This document shows positions 7,872 through 16,617 of a DNA stretch of 64,000 nucleotides, one piece after another. Source of the DNA: Shewanella loihica PV-4 (GTDB lineage Bacteria; Pseudomonadota; Gammaproteobacteria; Enterobacterales; Shewanellaceae); contig NC_009092.1 in assembly GCF_000016065.1 (NCBI RefSeq), positions 62,001-126,000 of the forward strand, written 5' to 3'. Position 1 is the stretch's first letter. Each line of letters begins with the position of its first letter. The position numbers and the translations under genes were made by a program. Below the pieces are notes generated by a model. It had not been told where the DNA came from. It searched no databases and worked only from the letters and a program-made list of their open reading frames with translations.

Positions 7872-10721
7872 ATGCGATTAACCCGCAAAACAGACCAGGC
7901 AGAAGTCGCTAAAAAGCCTGCCCTGGGTCTAAGTCGTCGTCAGTTCCTTCAGTCTGCAGGTCTTGCTACTGGTGGTATTGCCGCGGCCTCTATGCTTGGC
8001 GCTGGAATGATGCGCAAAGCCGAAGCGAAAGAAGTGCCACATGATGCGCCAACCGAAGTGAAGCGTACCATCTGTTCTCACTGTTCAGTGGGCTGTGGTA
8101 TCTATGCCGAAGTACAAAATGGTGTGTGGACAGGCCAAGAGCCAGCTTTCGACCATCCATTCAATGCCGGTGGCCACTGTGCCAAGGGTGCGTCTCTGCG
8201 TGAGCACGGCCATGGTGAGAAGCGTCTCAAGTACCCCATGAAGCTCGAAGGCGGTAAGTGGAAGCGTATCTCTTGGGATCAGGCTATCGAGGAAGTGGGC
8301 CAGAAGGCACTGGATATCCGTAAGGAATCGGGCCCGGATTCAATCTTCTTCATGGGTAGTGCTAAGTTCTCTAACGAGCAGGCTTACCTCTACCGTAAAT
8401 TCGCTGCCATGTGGGGCACCAACAACGTCGACCACTCGGCACGTATTTGTCACTCTACCACTGTAGCCGGTGTTGCCAACACCTGGGGCTATGGTGCGCA
8501 AACCAACTCGTTCAACGATATCCGCAACGCCAAGGCGATGATGTTTATCGGTTCTAACCCTTCAGAAGCTCACCCGGTTGCCATGCAACACATTCTGGAA
8601 GGTAAAGAGCGCGGCGCGAAGATTATCGTTGTCGATCCTCGTTTCACCCGTACTGCGGCTAAGGCCGACGAGTACGTGCATATTCGCCCAGGTACCGATA
8701 TTCCTTATATCTACGGTCTACTGTGGCATATCTTCGAAAACAAGTGGGAAGACCAGACCTTCATCGATCAGCGTGTCTACGGCATGGAGCGTATCCGCGA
8801 AGCTGCCGCTAAGTGGAACCCTGAAGAAGTTGAAAACGTGGTCGGTGTACCGAAAGAGCAGATGTACCGTGTGGCCAAGACACTGGCCGAGACTAAGCCT
8901 GGCACCATAGTCTGGTGTATGGGTGGTACTCAGCACCACATAGGTAATGCCAACACCCGCGCTTACTGTATCCTGCAGTTGGCCCTGGGTAATATGGGCG
9001 TTTCTGGTGGCGGTACTAACATCTTCCGTGGTCACGATAACGTACAGGGCGCAACCGACTTCGGTCTGCTGTTCGACACCCTGCCTGGTTACTATGGCCT
9101 CAAGACAGGTTCTTGGAAGCACTGGTGTAACGTATGGGATCTGGACTATGAGTGGGTGAAGGCTCGCTTCGACCAGGAACAGCGTTTGGGTCAGGATCCT
9201 ATGACCTCTACCGGTATTCCTTGTTCTCGTTGGCACGACGGCGTGCTGGAAGACAAGTCTAAGATCGCTCAGAAAGACAACATCCGTATGTCATTCTTCT
9301 GGGGTCAGTCGGTTAACACAGAAACCCGTGGCCGTGAGGTGCGTGAAGCACTGAACAAGATGGACACTGTAGTGGTTGTGGATCCATTCCCAACCATGGC
9401 GGGTGTGATGCATACCCGTAAAGATGGCGTCTATCTGCTGCCAGCGGCGACTCAGTTCGAAACCTATGGTTCGGTATCTGCCTCTAACCGCTCACTGCAG
9501 TGGCGTTCACAGGTTATTGAGCCGCTGTTCGAATCTAAGCCTGACCACGTCATCATGTACAAGTTGGCGAAGAAGTGGGGCATAGAGAAAGAACTGTGTA
9601 AGCATATCCAGGTGAATGGCGACGAGCCGTTGATCGAAGATATTGTCCGTGAATACAACAAGGGTATGTGGACCATCGGTTACACAGGTCAGAGCCCAGA
9701 GCGTCTCAAGATGCACCAGGAAAACTGGGGCACCTTCGACATCAAGAGCCTGGAAGCACCGGGTGGCCCAGCTAAGGGTGAAACCTACGGTCTGCCTTGG
9801 CCATGTTGGGGCACACCTGAGATGAAGCACCCAGGTACCCAGATCCTCTACCGTACCGACCGTGAAGTCCGCTTCGGTGGTGGTAACTTCCGTGCCCGTT
9901 ACGGTGTTGAGCACGATGGTAACAACATCCTGGCCGAAGGCTCTTACTCTAAGGGCAGTGAGATCAAGGACGGTTACCCAGAGTTTACCGACAAGATGCT
10001 TAAGCAGCTTGGCTGGTGGGACGACCTGACCGCAGAAGAGAAAGCCGCTGCCGAAGGCAAGAACTGGAAGACAGATATCTCTGGTGGTATCCAGCGTGTC
10101 GCCATCAAGCACGGTTGTATCCCATTTGGTAACGCTAAGGCCCGTTGTATCGTTTGGAACTTCCCTGATGATATTCCGGTTCACCGTGAGCCTCTGTATA
10201 CGCCTCGTCGCGATCTTGTGTCTAAGTACCCAACTTACGATGACCGTATGGTTGCGCGTCTTCCTACCCTGTACAAGTCAATTCAGGATCAGGACTTCGC
10301 CAAAGAGTTCCCACTCGCCTTGACCTCTGGTCGTCTGGTTGAGTACGAGGGCGGTGGTGAAGAGACACGTTCTAACCCTTGGTTGGCAGAGCTTCAGCAA
10401 GAGATGTTTATCGAAATCAACCCTGCTGATGCGGCGGATCGTGGTCTACGTGATGGCGATGTCGTATGGGTTCACAGCCCAGAAGGCGCCAAGATCAAAG
10501 TGCAGGCAATGGTGACACCGCGTGTGATTGAAGGCGAGTGTTTCATGCCGTACCACTTCGCGGGTATGTTCGAAGGCGAGAGCCTGGAGAAGAGCTACCC
10601 AGAAGGTACAGTGCCTTACATCATTGGTGAGTCGGCCAACACCGTATTGACCTATGGCTATGACGTGGTGACCCAGATGCAAGAGACTAAGTCTAGCTTG
10701 TGTCAGATCACTAAAGCCTAA
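7872..10721 (+). CDS. fdhA: formate dehydrogenase catalytic subunit FdhA, copy 1
   Basis: 949-residue periplasmic molybdopterin oxidoreductase oxidising formate to CO2. A Tat signal (LGLSRRQFLQSAG, residues 18-30) is followed by a [4Fe-4S] motif at Cys68, Cys71, Cys75 and Cys103 and the active-site segment ARICHSTTVAG. Cys193 there ligates Mo (or W), so this is a Cys enzyme, not a selenocysteine enzyme. A molybdopterin dinucleotide-binding domain follows near the C-terminus (LALTSGRLVEYEGGG). GTG at 7869 and ATG at 7872 are adjacent; ATG is chosen, with TAGGAGAG upstream. Operon order fdhX-fdhA-fdhB-fdhC. The second copy at 13104 is roughly four-fifths identical by eye. Confidence 0.95.
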   Translation: MRLTRKTDQAEVAKKPALGLSRRQFLQSAGLATGGIAAASMLGAGMMRKAEAKEVPHDAPTEVKRTICSHCSVGCGIYAEVQNGVWTGQEPAFDHPFNAGGHCAKGASLREHGHGEKRLKYPMKLEGGKWKRISWDQAIEEVGQKALDIRKESGPDSIFFMGSAKFSNEQAYLYRKFAAMWGTNNVDHSARICHSTTVAGVANTWGYGAQTNSFNDIRNAKAMMFIGSNPSEAHPVAMQHILEGKERGAKIIVVDPRFTRTAAKADEYVHIRPGTDIPYIYGLLWHIFENKWEDQTFIDQRVYGMERIREAAAKWNPEEVENVVGVPKEQMYRVAKTLAETKPGTIVWCMGGTQHHIGNANTRAYCILQLALGNMGVSGGGTNIFRGHDNVQGATDFGLLFDTLPGYYGLKTGSWKHWCNVWDLDYEWVKARFDQEQRLGQDPMTSTGIPCSRWHDGVLEDKSKIAQKDNIRMSFFWGQSVNTETRGREVREALNKMDTVVVVDPFPTMAGVMHTRKDGVYLLPAATQFETYGSVSASNRSLQWRSQVIEPLFESKPDHVIMYKLAKKWGIEKELCKHIQVNGDEPLIEDIVREYNKGMWTIGYTGQSPERLKMHQENWGTFDIKSLEAPGGPAKGETYGLPWPCWGTPEMKHPGTQILYRTDREVRFGGGNFRARYGVEHDGNNILAEGSYSKGSEIKDGYPEFTDKMLKQLGWWDDLTAEEKAAAEGKNWKTDISGGIQRVAIKHGCIPFGNAKARCIVWNFPDDIPVHREPLYTPRRDLVSKYPTYDDRMVARLPTLYKSIQDQDFAKEFPLALTSGRLVEYEGGGEETRSNPWLAELQQEMFIEINPADAADRGLRDGDVVWVHSPEGAKIKVQAMVTPRVIEGECFMPYHFAGMFEGESLEKSYPEGTVPYIIGESANTVLTYGYDVVTQMQETKSSLCQITKA

Positions 10722-10748
10722 CGGAACTTGATGAGGAGATAAGCCATT

Positions 10749-11339
10749 ATGGCAGTCATGAAATTTCTATGTGACACCAAACGCTGCATCGAGTGTAACG
10801 GTTGCGTCACAGCATGTAAGAACGAAAACGATTCCGCTCTCGAGTGGGGTATCCAACGCCGTCGCGTCGTGACCATCAACGATGGTCAACCCGGTGAAGC
10901 CTCGATCTCTGTGGCTTGTATGCACTGTACCGACGCCCCTTGTCAGGCCGTTTGCCCAGCAAACTGCTTCTACAAGACGGAAGATGGCCTAACACTACAC
11001 AACAAAGATACCTGTATCGGTTGTGGTTACTGCCTATACGCCTGCCCATTCGGTGCGCCTCAGTTCCCTAAGAAGAGCACCTTTGGCAGCCGCGGCAAGA
11101 TGGACAAGTGTACTTTCTGTGCCGGTGGCCCAGAAGAGACCTTCTCCGAAGCCGAGCGTAAGAAGTATGGCGCTAACCGTCTGGCCGAGGGTAAGTTACC
11201 TATGTGTGCCGAGCTTTGTTCAACCAAGGCACTGCTCGCTGGTGATGCGGAAGTGGTTTCCAACATCTACCGTGAGCGTATTGCGGCCCGTGGTAACCCC
11301 AATGCGATCTGGGGCTACACCCCTAAGACTGGCGTTTAA
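10749..11339 (+). CDS. fdhB: formate dehydrogenase iron-sulfur subunit FdhB, copy 1
   Basis: 196-residue electron-transfer subunit with four [4Fe-4S] sites: CIECNGCVTACKNEND near the N-terminus, CMHCTDAPCQAVCP, CIGCGYCLYACPFGAP and the split CTFCAGG...CAELCSTKALL pair. It passes electrons from FdhA to the cytochrome subunit FdhC in the periplasm. There is no Tat signal of its own, so it is probably exported together with FdhA. ATG 10749 follows GAGGAGATAAGCC. The copy at 15980 is nearly identical up to the last 50 residues; this one has a longer C-terminal tail (GYTPKTGV). Confidence 0.95.
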   Translation: MAVMKFLCDTKRCIECNGCVTACKNENDSALEWGIQRRRVVTINDGQPGEASISVACMHCTDAPCQAVCPANCFYKTEDGLTLHNKDTCIGCGYCLYACPFGAPQFPKKSTFGSRGKMDKCTFCAGGPEETFSEAERKKYGANRLAEGKLPMCAELCSTKALLAGDAEVVSNIYRERIAARGNPNAIWGYTPKTGV

Positions 11340-11349
11340 AGTGAATAGT

Positions 11350-11373
11350 ACCGTAAGCCTTCGGGCTTACGGT
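11350..11373 (+). other. intercistronic UUCG hairpin between fdhB and fdhC, operon 1
   Basis: ACCGTAAGCC (11350-11359) pairs perfectly with GGCTTACGGT (11364-11373) around TTCG, giving a C(UUCG)G tetraloop on a 10-bp stem. It starts 10 bases after the fdhB stop and ends just before the fdhC ribosome binding site. No U-run follows, so it is not a terminator. It probably stabilises the fdhXAB mRNA or sets the fdhC ratio. The second operon has an equivalent hairpin of different sequence. Confidence 0.65.
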
Positions 11374-11389
11374 CTGTAAAGGAGTGACT

Positions 11390-12397
11390 ATGTTATTAAA
11401 ATCACTGCGCAGCCTATTCACTGTGTTGTTATTGCCATTGGTCTTGGCAATGGGCTTAGGCTTGACGACGTCAGCCTATGCCGTTGACGAACAGACCAGT
11501 CAACAGATGGCAAATACCAGCGACGCTGAGCTATGGCGAGCCGTGAAGTCAGGAGACAAGGGATACACCACAGCCAAAGGCGCTGAGGGTGGGGTCATGA
11601 TTAACGTGTCGGCTATCGAAGGCACTAACGTTAAGAACGACTATCTCACCCCAGTGATGGCGCTGGCCGTTTGCGGTGTGTTCGGTGCTTTCTTGATCTT
11701 CTATCTGGTGAATGGCCCTTCAAAGCTAAGTCATGGTTTCTCTGGCAAGATGGTATTGCGCTGGAGCAAGGCCGATCTTTGGATTCACTGGGTGATGGCG
11801 CTTTCCTGCCTGGCGTTGATCTTTACTGGTCTAAACATCATGTTGGGTAAGCATGTGCTACAGCCCTATGTGGGCACAGGCATTTGGGGCTCGCTGATCT
11901 ACGGCAGCAAGACGATCCACGATTACGCGGGTCCCTTGTTCATCGTGGCCTGGGCTATCTGTGTGGTTAAATGGATGCCGTTGCAGACATTTAAGCTGTA
12001 TGACCTTAAGTGGTTCCTGGTGGTTGGTGGCTACATCAACTTCGGACCCTTCAAGGGCAAGCACCCAGACAGTGGCTTCGCCAACGCCGGTGAGAAGATG
12101 TGGTTCTGGACGCTAACCCTGTTCGGTCTGTTTATCGCGGTATCCGGTATCATGCTGGTGATGCCTGCCCTGGAACTGCCACGTGAAGCCTCTATGGCGG
12201 CACTGCTGGTTCACGGCCTCAGCGCCATCATCATCATCGCCTTTACTATCGTCCACATCTGGATGGCGACGGTACTGAGTGAAGGTGGTATGGAGTGCAT
12301 GAAGTCGGGTTACTGTGATGAGAACTGGGCAGTACAGCACCACAACCTTTGGTACGATGAGATCAAAGATAACGGTACCCTGACTTATAGGGACTAG
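11390..12397 (+). CDS. fdhC: formate dehydrogenase cytochrome b subunit FdhC, copy 1
   Basis: 335-residue integral membrane diheme cytochrome b (gamma subunit) that delivers electrons from FdhB to quinone. Residues 1-31 look like a cleavable signal peptide (hydrophobic, ending SAYA). A short periplasmic region is followed by a hydrophobic segment at about 85-107 and a four-helix cytochrome b561/formate dehydrogenase core (about 131-292) with histidines in SHGFSGKMV, DLWIHWVMA, TIHDYAG and FTIVHIWMA. The C-terminus is MECMKSGYCDENWA. ATG 11390 lies after AAAGGAGTGACT; an upstream GTG at 11384 overlaps that site and is less likely. The stop codon is part of a 15-bp tandem repeat. Confidence 0.92.
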   Translation: MLLKSLRSLFTVLLLPLVLAMGLGLTTSAYAVDEQTSQQMANTSDAELWRAVKSGDKGYTTAKGAEGGVMINVSAIEGTNVKNDYLTPVMALAVCGVFGAFLIFYLVNGPSKLSHGFSGKMVLRWSKADLWIHWVMALSCLALIFTGLNIMLGKHVLQPYVGTGIWGSLIYGSKTIHDYAGPLFIVAWAICVVKWMPLQTFKLYDLKWFLVVGGYINFGPFKGKHPDSGFANAGEKMWFWTLTLFGLFIAVSGIMLVMPALELPREASMAALLVHGLSAIIIIAFTIVHIWMATVLSEGGMECMKSGYCDENWAVQHHNLWYDEIKDNGTLTYRD

Positions 12398-12421
12398 ACC
12401 TACAGCGACTAGACTCAAAGC
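12392..12421 (+). repeat. 15-bp tandem repeat spanning the fdhC1 stop codon
   Basis: Two imperfect 15-base units (12392-12406, 12407-12421), each beginning GACTAGAC and containing an in-frame TAG. The first TAG is the fdhC stop. The period is a multiple of three, so the second TAG is in the same frame. Confidence 0.6.
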
Positions 12422-12457
12422 GCAGACGCGTTATTGAATAAAAGCGCATAGATGAAG

Positions 12458-12491
12458 CACCCCACCTAGGCATTAGGCGGGGTGTTTTTTT
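12458..12491 (+). terminator. intrinsic terminator of fdh operon 1
   Basis: CACCCC-a-CCTA (12458-12468) pairs with TAGG-c-GGGGTG (12474-12484), with one internal mismatch, followed by seven T residues. It lies 60 bp after fdhC1. Confidence 0.9.
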
Positions 12492-12785
12492 ATGGTTAAA
12501 GGTTGAGAAATTTAGCGGATCCAGATCACCTTTGGCTGTTTTTTGAACGCGCTTTTTATTTTCAATAACAACAACTTCATTACATCTACTGGATCCCGGT
12601 TTTAGCTATTTTTAGGGATTGCCAGCAAAGTGTATTGGCTAAAGTATGACTGGCTTAACACTTTGGCCATTTATTCATTTTTTCCGCTTATTGACCCCTG
12701 TTTAGATCAATATCTCTGCCTCGCTTCTTACCTATATTGCAACGGCAATTAATCGGATGTTTTTAAAAAACATAGCATTTTTACC

Positions 12786-12837
12786 AAACCGCCACCTGTG
12801 AATAACATTGCCTTAACCAAGGTGCCGATGGCGGTTT
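12786..12837 (+). repeat. inverted repeat in the leader of fdh operon 2
   Basis: AAACCGCCA (12786-12794) and TGGCGGTTT (12829-12837) are exact complements enclosing 34 bases with a further CCT/AGG pairing. The structure ends about 50 bases before fdhX2 and could be a leader stem or an operator. The first operon has no equivalent. Confidence 0.45.
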
Positions 12838-12888
12838 TGAATAAATCATCCCTACCAATCGAAACTTCCTAATCCACTAGGAGCAAGA

Positions 12889-13086
12889 ATGAAGAAGCAA
12901 CAGCCCGATCTCAATCGCAGATCTTTGCTGAAAGCACTCACCATCGGTGGTACGGCCGGTGTGGCCATCGCCGCGAGTGGTGTGAGTGTTGCCAATGCAA
13001 CCGAAAGTAAATCTCAAGAAAAACATGCCGATGGCTACCATGAAACTGCACATATCCGCAGTTATTACAATAGCTTGCGTAGCTAA
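12889..13086 (+). CDS. fdhX: FdhX, small Tat-signal protein of formate dehydrogenase operon 2
   Basis: 65-residue paralogue of the protein at 7620. It has a Tat signal (LNRRSLLKALTIGGTAG) with an alanine-rich end, and the same C-terminal block GYHETAHIRSYYNSLR. ATG 12889 is preceded by TAGGAGCAAGA. Seventeen bases separate it from fdhA2. Conservation of the C-terminal GYHET.HIRSYY.SLR between copies, against a more divergent signal and linker, suggests that this block is the functional part. Confidence 0.85.
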   Translation: MKKQQPDLNRRSLLKALTIGGTAGVAIAASGVSVANATESKSQEKHADGYHETAHIRSYYNSLRS

Positions 13087-13103
13087 TTAGGAGAATTTGA
13101 GCG

Positions 13104-15959
13104 ATGAAGTTAACGCGCAAAACAAATGAGGCAGTCGCAACGGCTAAGCCAAGCTTAGGCATCAGCCGTCGTCAATTCATGAAGCATGCGGGTATCACAA
13201 CCGGTGGTATTGCTGCAGCCTCTCTTCTCGGTACCGGCATGATGCGCCGCGCCGAAGCGAAAGATATTCCACACGATGCCCCAATCGAGATCAAGCGCAC
13301 CGTATGTAGCGCCTGTGCCGTGGGCTGTGGTCTGTATGCAGAAGTCCAAAACGGTGTCTGGACGGGTCAGGAACCAGCATTCGATCACCCATTCAATGCC
13401 GGTGGTCACTGTGCCAAAGGTGCTGCGCTGCGTGAACATGGTCACGGCGAGAAGCGTCTTAAGTACCCAATGAAGCTGGTCGACGGTAAGTGGAAGAAGC
13501 TCTCTTGGGAGCAGGCCTTCAACGAAGTTGGCGACAAGATGCAGAGCATCCGTCAAGAGTCGGGCCCAGATTCACTCTACTTCATGGGTAGCGCCAAGTT
13601 CTCTAACGAAGGCTGCTACATGTACCGTAAATTTGCGGCCATGTGGGGTACCAACAACGTCGACCACTCGGCACGTATCTGTCACTCTACCACTGTAGCC
13701 GGTGTTGCTAACACCTGGGGTTACGGTGCGCAAACCAACTCTTTCAACGACATTCAGAATGCGAACGCGATCTTCTTCATCGGTTCAAACCCTGCCGAGG
13801 CACACCCTGTTGCCATGCAGCATATTCTGATCGCCAAAGAGAAGAACAACGCCAAGATCATCGTGGTTGACCCACGTTTCTCTCGCACCGCGGCTCACTC
13901 TGATCTGCACTGTGCACTGCGTCCAGGTACCGACATTCCTTTCATCTACGGTATGTTGTGGCACATCTTCGAAAATGGCTGGGAAGACAAGGCCTTCATC
14001 CAGCAGCGCGTGTTCGAGATGGACACCATCCGCGAAGAGGTGAAGAAGTTCCCACCACAAGAAGTGGCTAACATCACAGGCGTGAGTGAAGAGCAGGTTT
14101 ACCAAGCGGCTAAGCTGATGGCGGAAAACCGTCCTGGTACTGTGGTTTGGTGTATGGGTGGTACCCAGCACCACGTTGGTAACGCCAACACCCGTGCCTA
14201 CTGTATCCTGCAGCTGGCTCTGGGCAACATGGGCGTATCTGGCGGCGGTACTAACATCTTCCGTGGTCACGATAACGTACAGGGCGCAACCGACCTTGGT
14301 CTGCTGTTTGATACCCTGCCTGGCTACTATGGCCTCAAGACAGGTTCTTGGAAGCACTGGTCACACGTTTGGGATCTGGATTTCGACTGGGTTAAGGGTC
14401 GCTTCGACCAGAACGAATACCTGGGTCGCATCCCAATGAACACTCCTGGTATTCCATGTTCTCGTTGGCACGACGGCGTATTAGAAACGCCAGAGAAGCT
14501 GGCGCAGAAAGATCGCGTGCGCATGGCCTTCTTCTGGGGGCAATCTGTTAACACAGAAACCCGTCAGCGCGAGGTGCGTGACGCCCTAGATAAGATGGAC
14601 ACGGTTGTTGTTGTGGATCCATTCCCAACTATGGCGGGTGTCATGCACCGTCGTAAGGATGGTGTCTACCTATTACCAGCAGCGACTCAGTTCGAGACCG
14701 AAGGTTCAGTGTCTAACTCTGGCCGTAGCCAGCAGTGGCGTGAGAAGGTGATCGAGCCGTTATTCGAATCTAAGACAGATATCGAGATCATGTATCGCCT
14801 ATCGCAGAAACTCGGTTTCGACAAGGAATACACTAAGCGCATCGCAAAAGATGCCAAAGACATGCTAGTGATCGAAGACATCACCCGCGAGATCAACCGC
14901 GGTATGTGGACTATCGGTATGTCTGGCCAAAGCCCTGAGCGTCTGAAGCTGCACACCCAAAACTGGGGCACCTTCAGCAACAAGACGCTTGAAGCAGAAG
15001 GCGGCCCAGCCAAGGGCGAAACCTATGGTCTGCCATGGCCATGTTGGGGCACACCAGAGCAGAAACACCCTGGTACCCAGATCCTCTACAACACAAACAA
15101 ACACGTGCTGCAGGGTGGTGGTAACTTCCGTGCCCGTTATGGCGTCGAATACCAAGGCAAGAACCTGCTGGCCGAAGGCAGCTTCTCTAAGGGCAGCGAG
15201 ATCCAAGACGGTTACCCAGAGTTCAGCGACAAGCTGCTCAAGCAACTGGGCTGGTGGGACGATCTGACCGCCGAAGAGAAGGCAGAAGCCGAAGGCAAGA
15301 ACTGGAAGACCGACCTTTCTGGCGGTATCCAGCGTGTGGCCATGAAGCACGGCTGTATTCCATTTGGTAACGCTAAGGCCCGCTGTATCGTGTGGACCTT
15401 CCCGGATCAAGTGCCTGTGCACCGCGAGCCGCTGTACACACCACGTCGCGATCTCGTGTCTAAGTACCCAACCTATGACGACATGCAGGTACATCGTCTA
15501 CCGACGCTTTACAAGTCTATCCAAGAGAAAGACACGGCAACCAAGTACCCACTGGGTCTGACCTCTGGTCGTCTGGTTGAGTACGAGGGTGGTGGTGAAG
15601 AGTCTCGCTCTAACCCATGGCTGGCCGAGCTACAACAAGAGATGTTTGTTGAGATCCACCCAGGCGATGCCGCCGACCGTGGTATCCGCAACGGCGATAC
15701 CGTATGGCTGGAAGGCGCCGAAGGCGGCCGCATCAAGATCAAGGCCATGGTTACTCCTCGCGTTAAGCAAGGTGTTACCTGGATGCCATACCACTTCGCC
15801 GGTGTGATGCATGGTGAGAGCCTAGAGAATAACTATCCAGAAGGTACTGTGCCTTATGTGATTGGTGAGTCTGCGAACACGGCATTGACCTATGGTTATG
15901 ACCCTGTCACGCAGATGCAAGAGACCAAAGCGTCGCTTTGTCAGATCACTAAAGCTTAA
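13104..15959 (+). CDS. fdhA: formate dehydrogenase catalytic subunit FdhA, copy 2
   Basis: 951-residue Tat-exported molybdopterin formate dehydrogenase, paralogue of 7872-10721. The Tat signal is LGISRRQFMKHAG. The [4Fe-4S] ligands are at Cys68, Cys71, Cys75 and Cys103, and the active-site cysteine is Cys193 in ARICHSTTVAG. The loop around the first cluster differs from copy 1 (CSACAVGCG against CSHCSVGCG), as do several surface segments (for example FPPQEVANITGVS). Long exact DNA matches to copy 1 occur in patches. ATG 13104 follows TAGGAGAATTTGAGCG. Same pathway as copy 1; different expression or metal use is possible but not shown. Confidence 0.95.
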   Translation: MKLTRKTNEAVATAKPSLGISRRQFMKHAGITTGGIAAASLLGTGMMRRAEAKDIPHDAPIEIKRTVCSACAVGCGLYAEVQNGVWTGQEPAFDHPFNAGGHCAKGAALREHGHGEKRLKYPMKLVDGKWKKLSWEQAFNEVGDKMQSIRQESGPDSLYFMGSAKFSNEGCYMYRKFAAMWGTNNVDHSARICHSTTVAGVANTWGYGAQTNSFNDIQNANAIFFIGSNPAEAHPVAMQHILIAKEKNNAKIIVVDPRFSRTAAHSDLHCALRPGTDIPFIYGMLWHIFENGWEDKAFIQQRVFEMDTIREEVKKFPPQEVANITGVSEEQVYQAAKLMAENRPGTVVWCMGGTQHHVGNANTRAYCILQLALGNMGVSGGGTNIFRGHDNVQGATDLGLLFDTLPGYYGLKTGSWKHWSHVWDLDFDWVKGRFDQNEYLGRIPMNTPGIPCSRWHDGVLETPEKLAQKDRVRMAFFWGQSVNTETRQREVRDALDKMDTVVVVDPFPTMAGVMHRRKDGVYLLPAATQFETEGSVSNSGRSQQWREKVIEPLFESKTDIEIMYRLSQKLGFDKEYTKRIAKDAKDMLVIEDITREINRGMWTIGMSGQSPERLKLHTQNWGTFSNKTLEAEGGPAKGETYGLPWPCWGTPEQKHPGTQILYNTNKHVLQGGGNFRARYGVEYQGKNLLAEGSFSKGSEIQDGYPEFSDKLLKQLGWWDDLTAEEKAEAEGKNWKTDLSGGIQRVAMKHGCIPFGNAKARCIVWTFPDQVPVHREPLYTPRRDLVSKYPTYDDMQVHRLPTLYKSIQEKDTATKYPLGLTSGRLVEYEGGGEESRSNPWLAELQQEMFVEIHPGDAADRGIRNGDTVWLEGAEGGRIKIKAMVTPRVKQGVTWMPYHFAGVMHGESLENNYPEGTVPYVIGESANTALTYGYDPVTQMQETKASLCQITKA

Positions 15960-15979
15960 GTATCGGGAGATTTGCCATT

Positions 15980-16549
15980 ATGGCTACAATGAAATTTTTA
16001 TGTGATACCAAGCGCTGCATCGAATGTAACGGCTGTGTCACGGCATGTAAGAACGAAAACGACTCTGCGCTGGAGTGGGGTATTCAACGTCGCCGCGTGG
16101 TGACCATCAACGACGGTCAGCCAGGCGAAGCCTCTATCTCTGTGGCTTGTATGCACTGTACCGACGCCCCTTGTCAGGCGGTTTGTCCGGCAAACTGCTT
16201 CTACAAGACGGAAGATGGTCTGACGCTGCACAACAAAGACACCTGTATCGGTTGTGGCTACTGTCTGTACGCCTGTCCGTTTGGCGCGCCTCAGTTCCCT
16301 AAGAAGGGCGCCTTCGGCAGCCGCGGCAAGATGGACAAGTGTACCTTCTGTGCCGGTGGTCCTGAAGAGAACCACTCAGATGCAGAGCGTCAGAAGTACG
16401 GCTCTAACCGTATTGCCGAAGGCAAGCTGCCTATGTGTGCCGAGTTGTGTGCGACTAAGTCGCTACTTGCCGGTGATGCTGAGGTTATCTCAAACATCTT
16501 CCGCGAGCGTGTTGCATACCGTGGTTCGAAAAATGCGATTTGGGGCTAA
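15980..16549 (+). CDS. fdhB: formate dehydrogenase iron-sulfur subunit FdhB, copy 2
   Basis: 189-residue four-cluster ferredoxin subunit, almost identical to the copy at 10749 through about residue 140. Cluster motifs are CIECNGCVTACKNEND, CMHCTDAPCQAVCP, CIGCGYCLYACPFGAP and CTFCAGG...CAELCATKSLL. It ends at KNAIWG, seven residues shorter than copy 1. ATG 15980 follows CGGGAGATTTGCCATT. It transfers electrons between FdhA2 and FdhC2. Confidence 0.95.
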   Translation: MATMKFLCDTKRCIECNGCVTACKNENDSALEWGIQRRRVVTINDGQPGEASISVACMHCTDAPCQAVCPANCFYKTEDGLTLHNKDTCIGCGYCLYACPFGAPQFPKKGAFGSRGKMDKCTFCAGGPEENHSDAERQKYGSNRIAEGKLPMCAELCATKSLLAGDAEVISNIFRERVAYRGSKNAIWG

Positions 16550-16576
16550 TCCCCAGCTTGTATAAGGCCACAACAA

Positions 16577-16602
16577 TCCACACCGGGCTCGCCCGGTGTG
16601 GA
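16577..16602 (+). other. intercistronic hairpin between fdhB and fdhC, operon 2
   Basis: TCCACACCGGG (16577-16587) pairs with CCCGGTGTGGA (16592-16602) around a CTCG loop, an 11-bp perfect stem. It occupies the same place as the hairpin in operon 1 (11350-11373) but shares no sequence with it, so the structure rather than the sequence is conserved. No U-run follows. Confidence 0.65.
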
Positions 16603-16617
16603 CGATAAGGATGTAAT

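Larger units (their letters stand above)
12398..12888 (+). promoter_or_regulatory. 491-bp intergenic region between the two fdh operons
   Basis: No gene is seen. It contains the stop-codon repeat of fdhC1, the terminator at 12458-12491, an AT-rich stretch from about 12500 to 12790 that should carry the promoter of operon 2, and an inverted repeat at 12786-12837 in the probable leader. One ATCAA half-site at about 12715 was noted, but no convincing full FNR or CRP site. Confidence 0.6.

Noticed and set aside
8430..8470. Possible selenocysteine (UGA) in FdhA
   Set aside because: The active-site codon is TGT in both copies, giving cysteine, and no in-frame TGA occurs.
12690..12725. FNR or CRP site upstream of fdh operon 2
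   Set aside because: Only an ATCAA half-site is present with poor partner spacing; a full TTGATnnnnATCAA or TGTGAn6TCACA site could not be supported.
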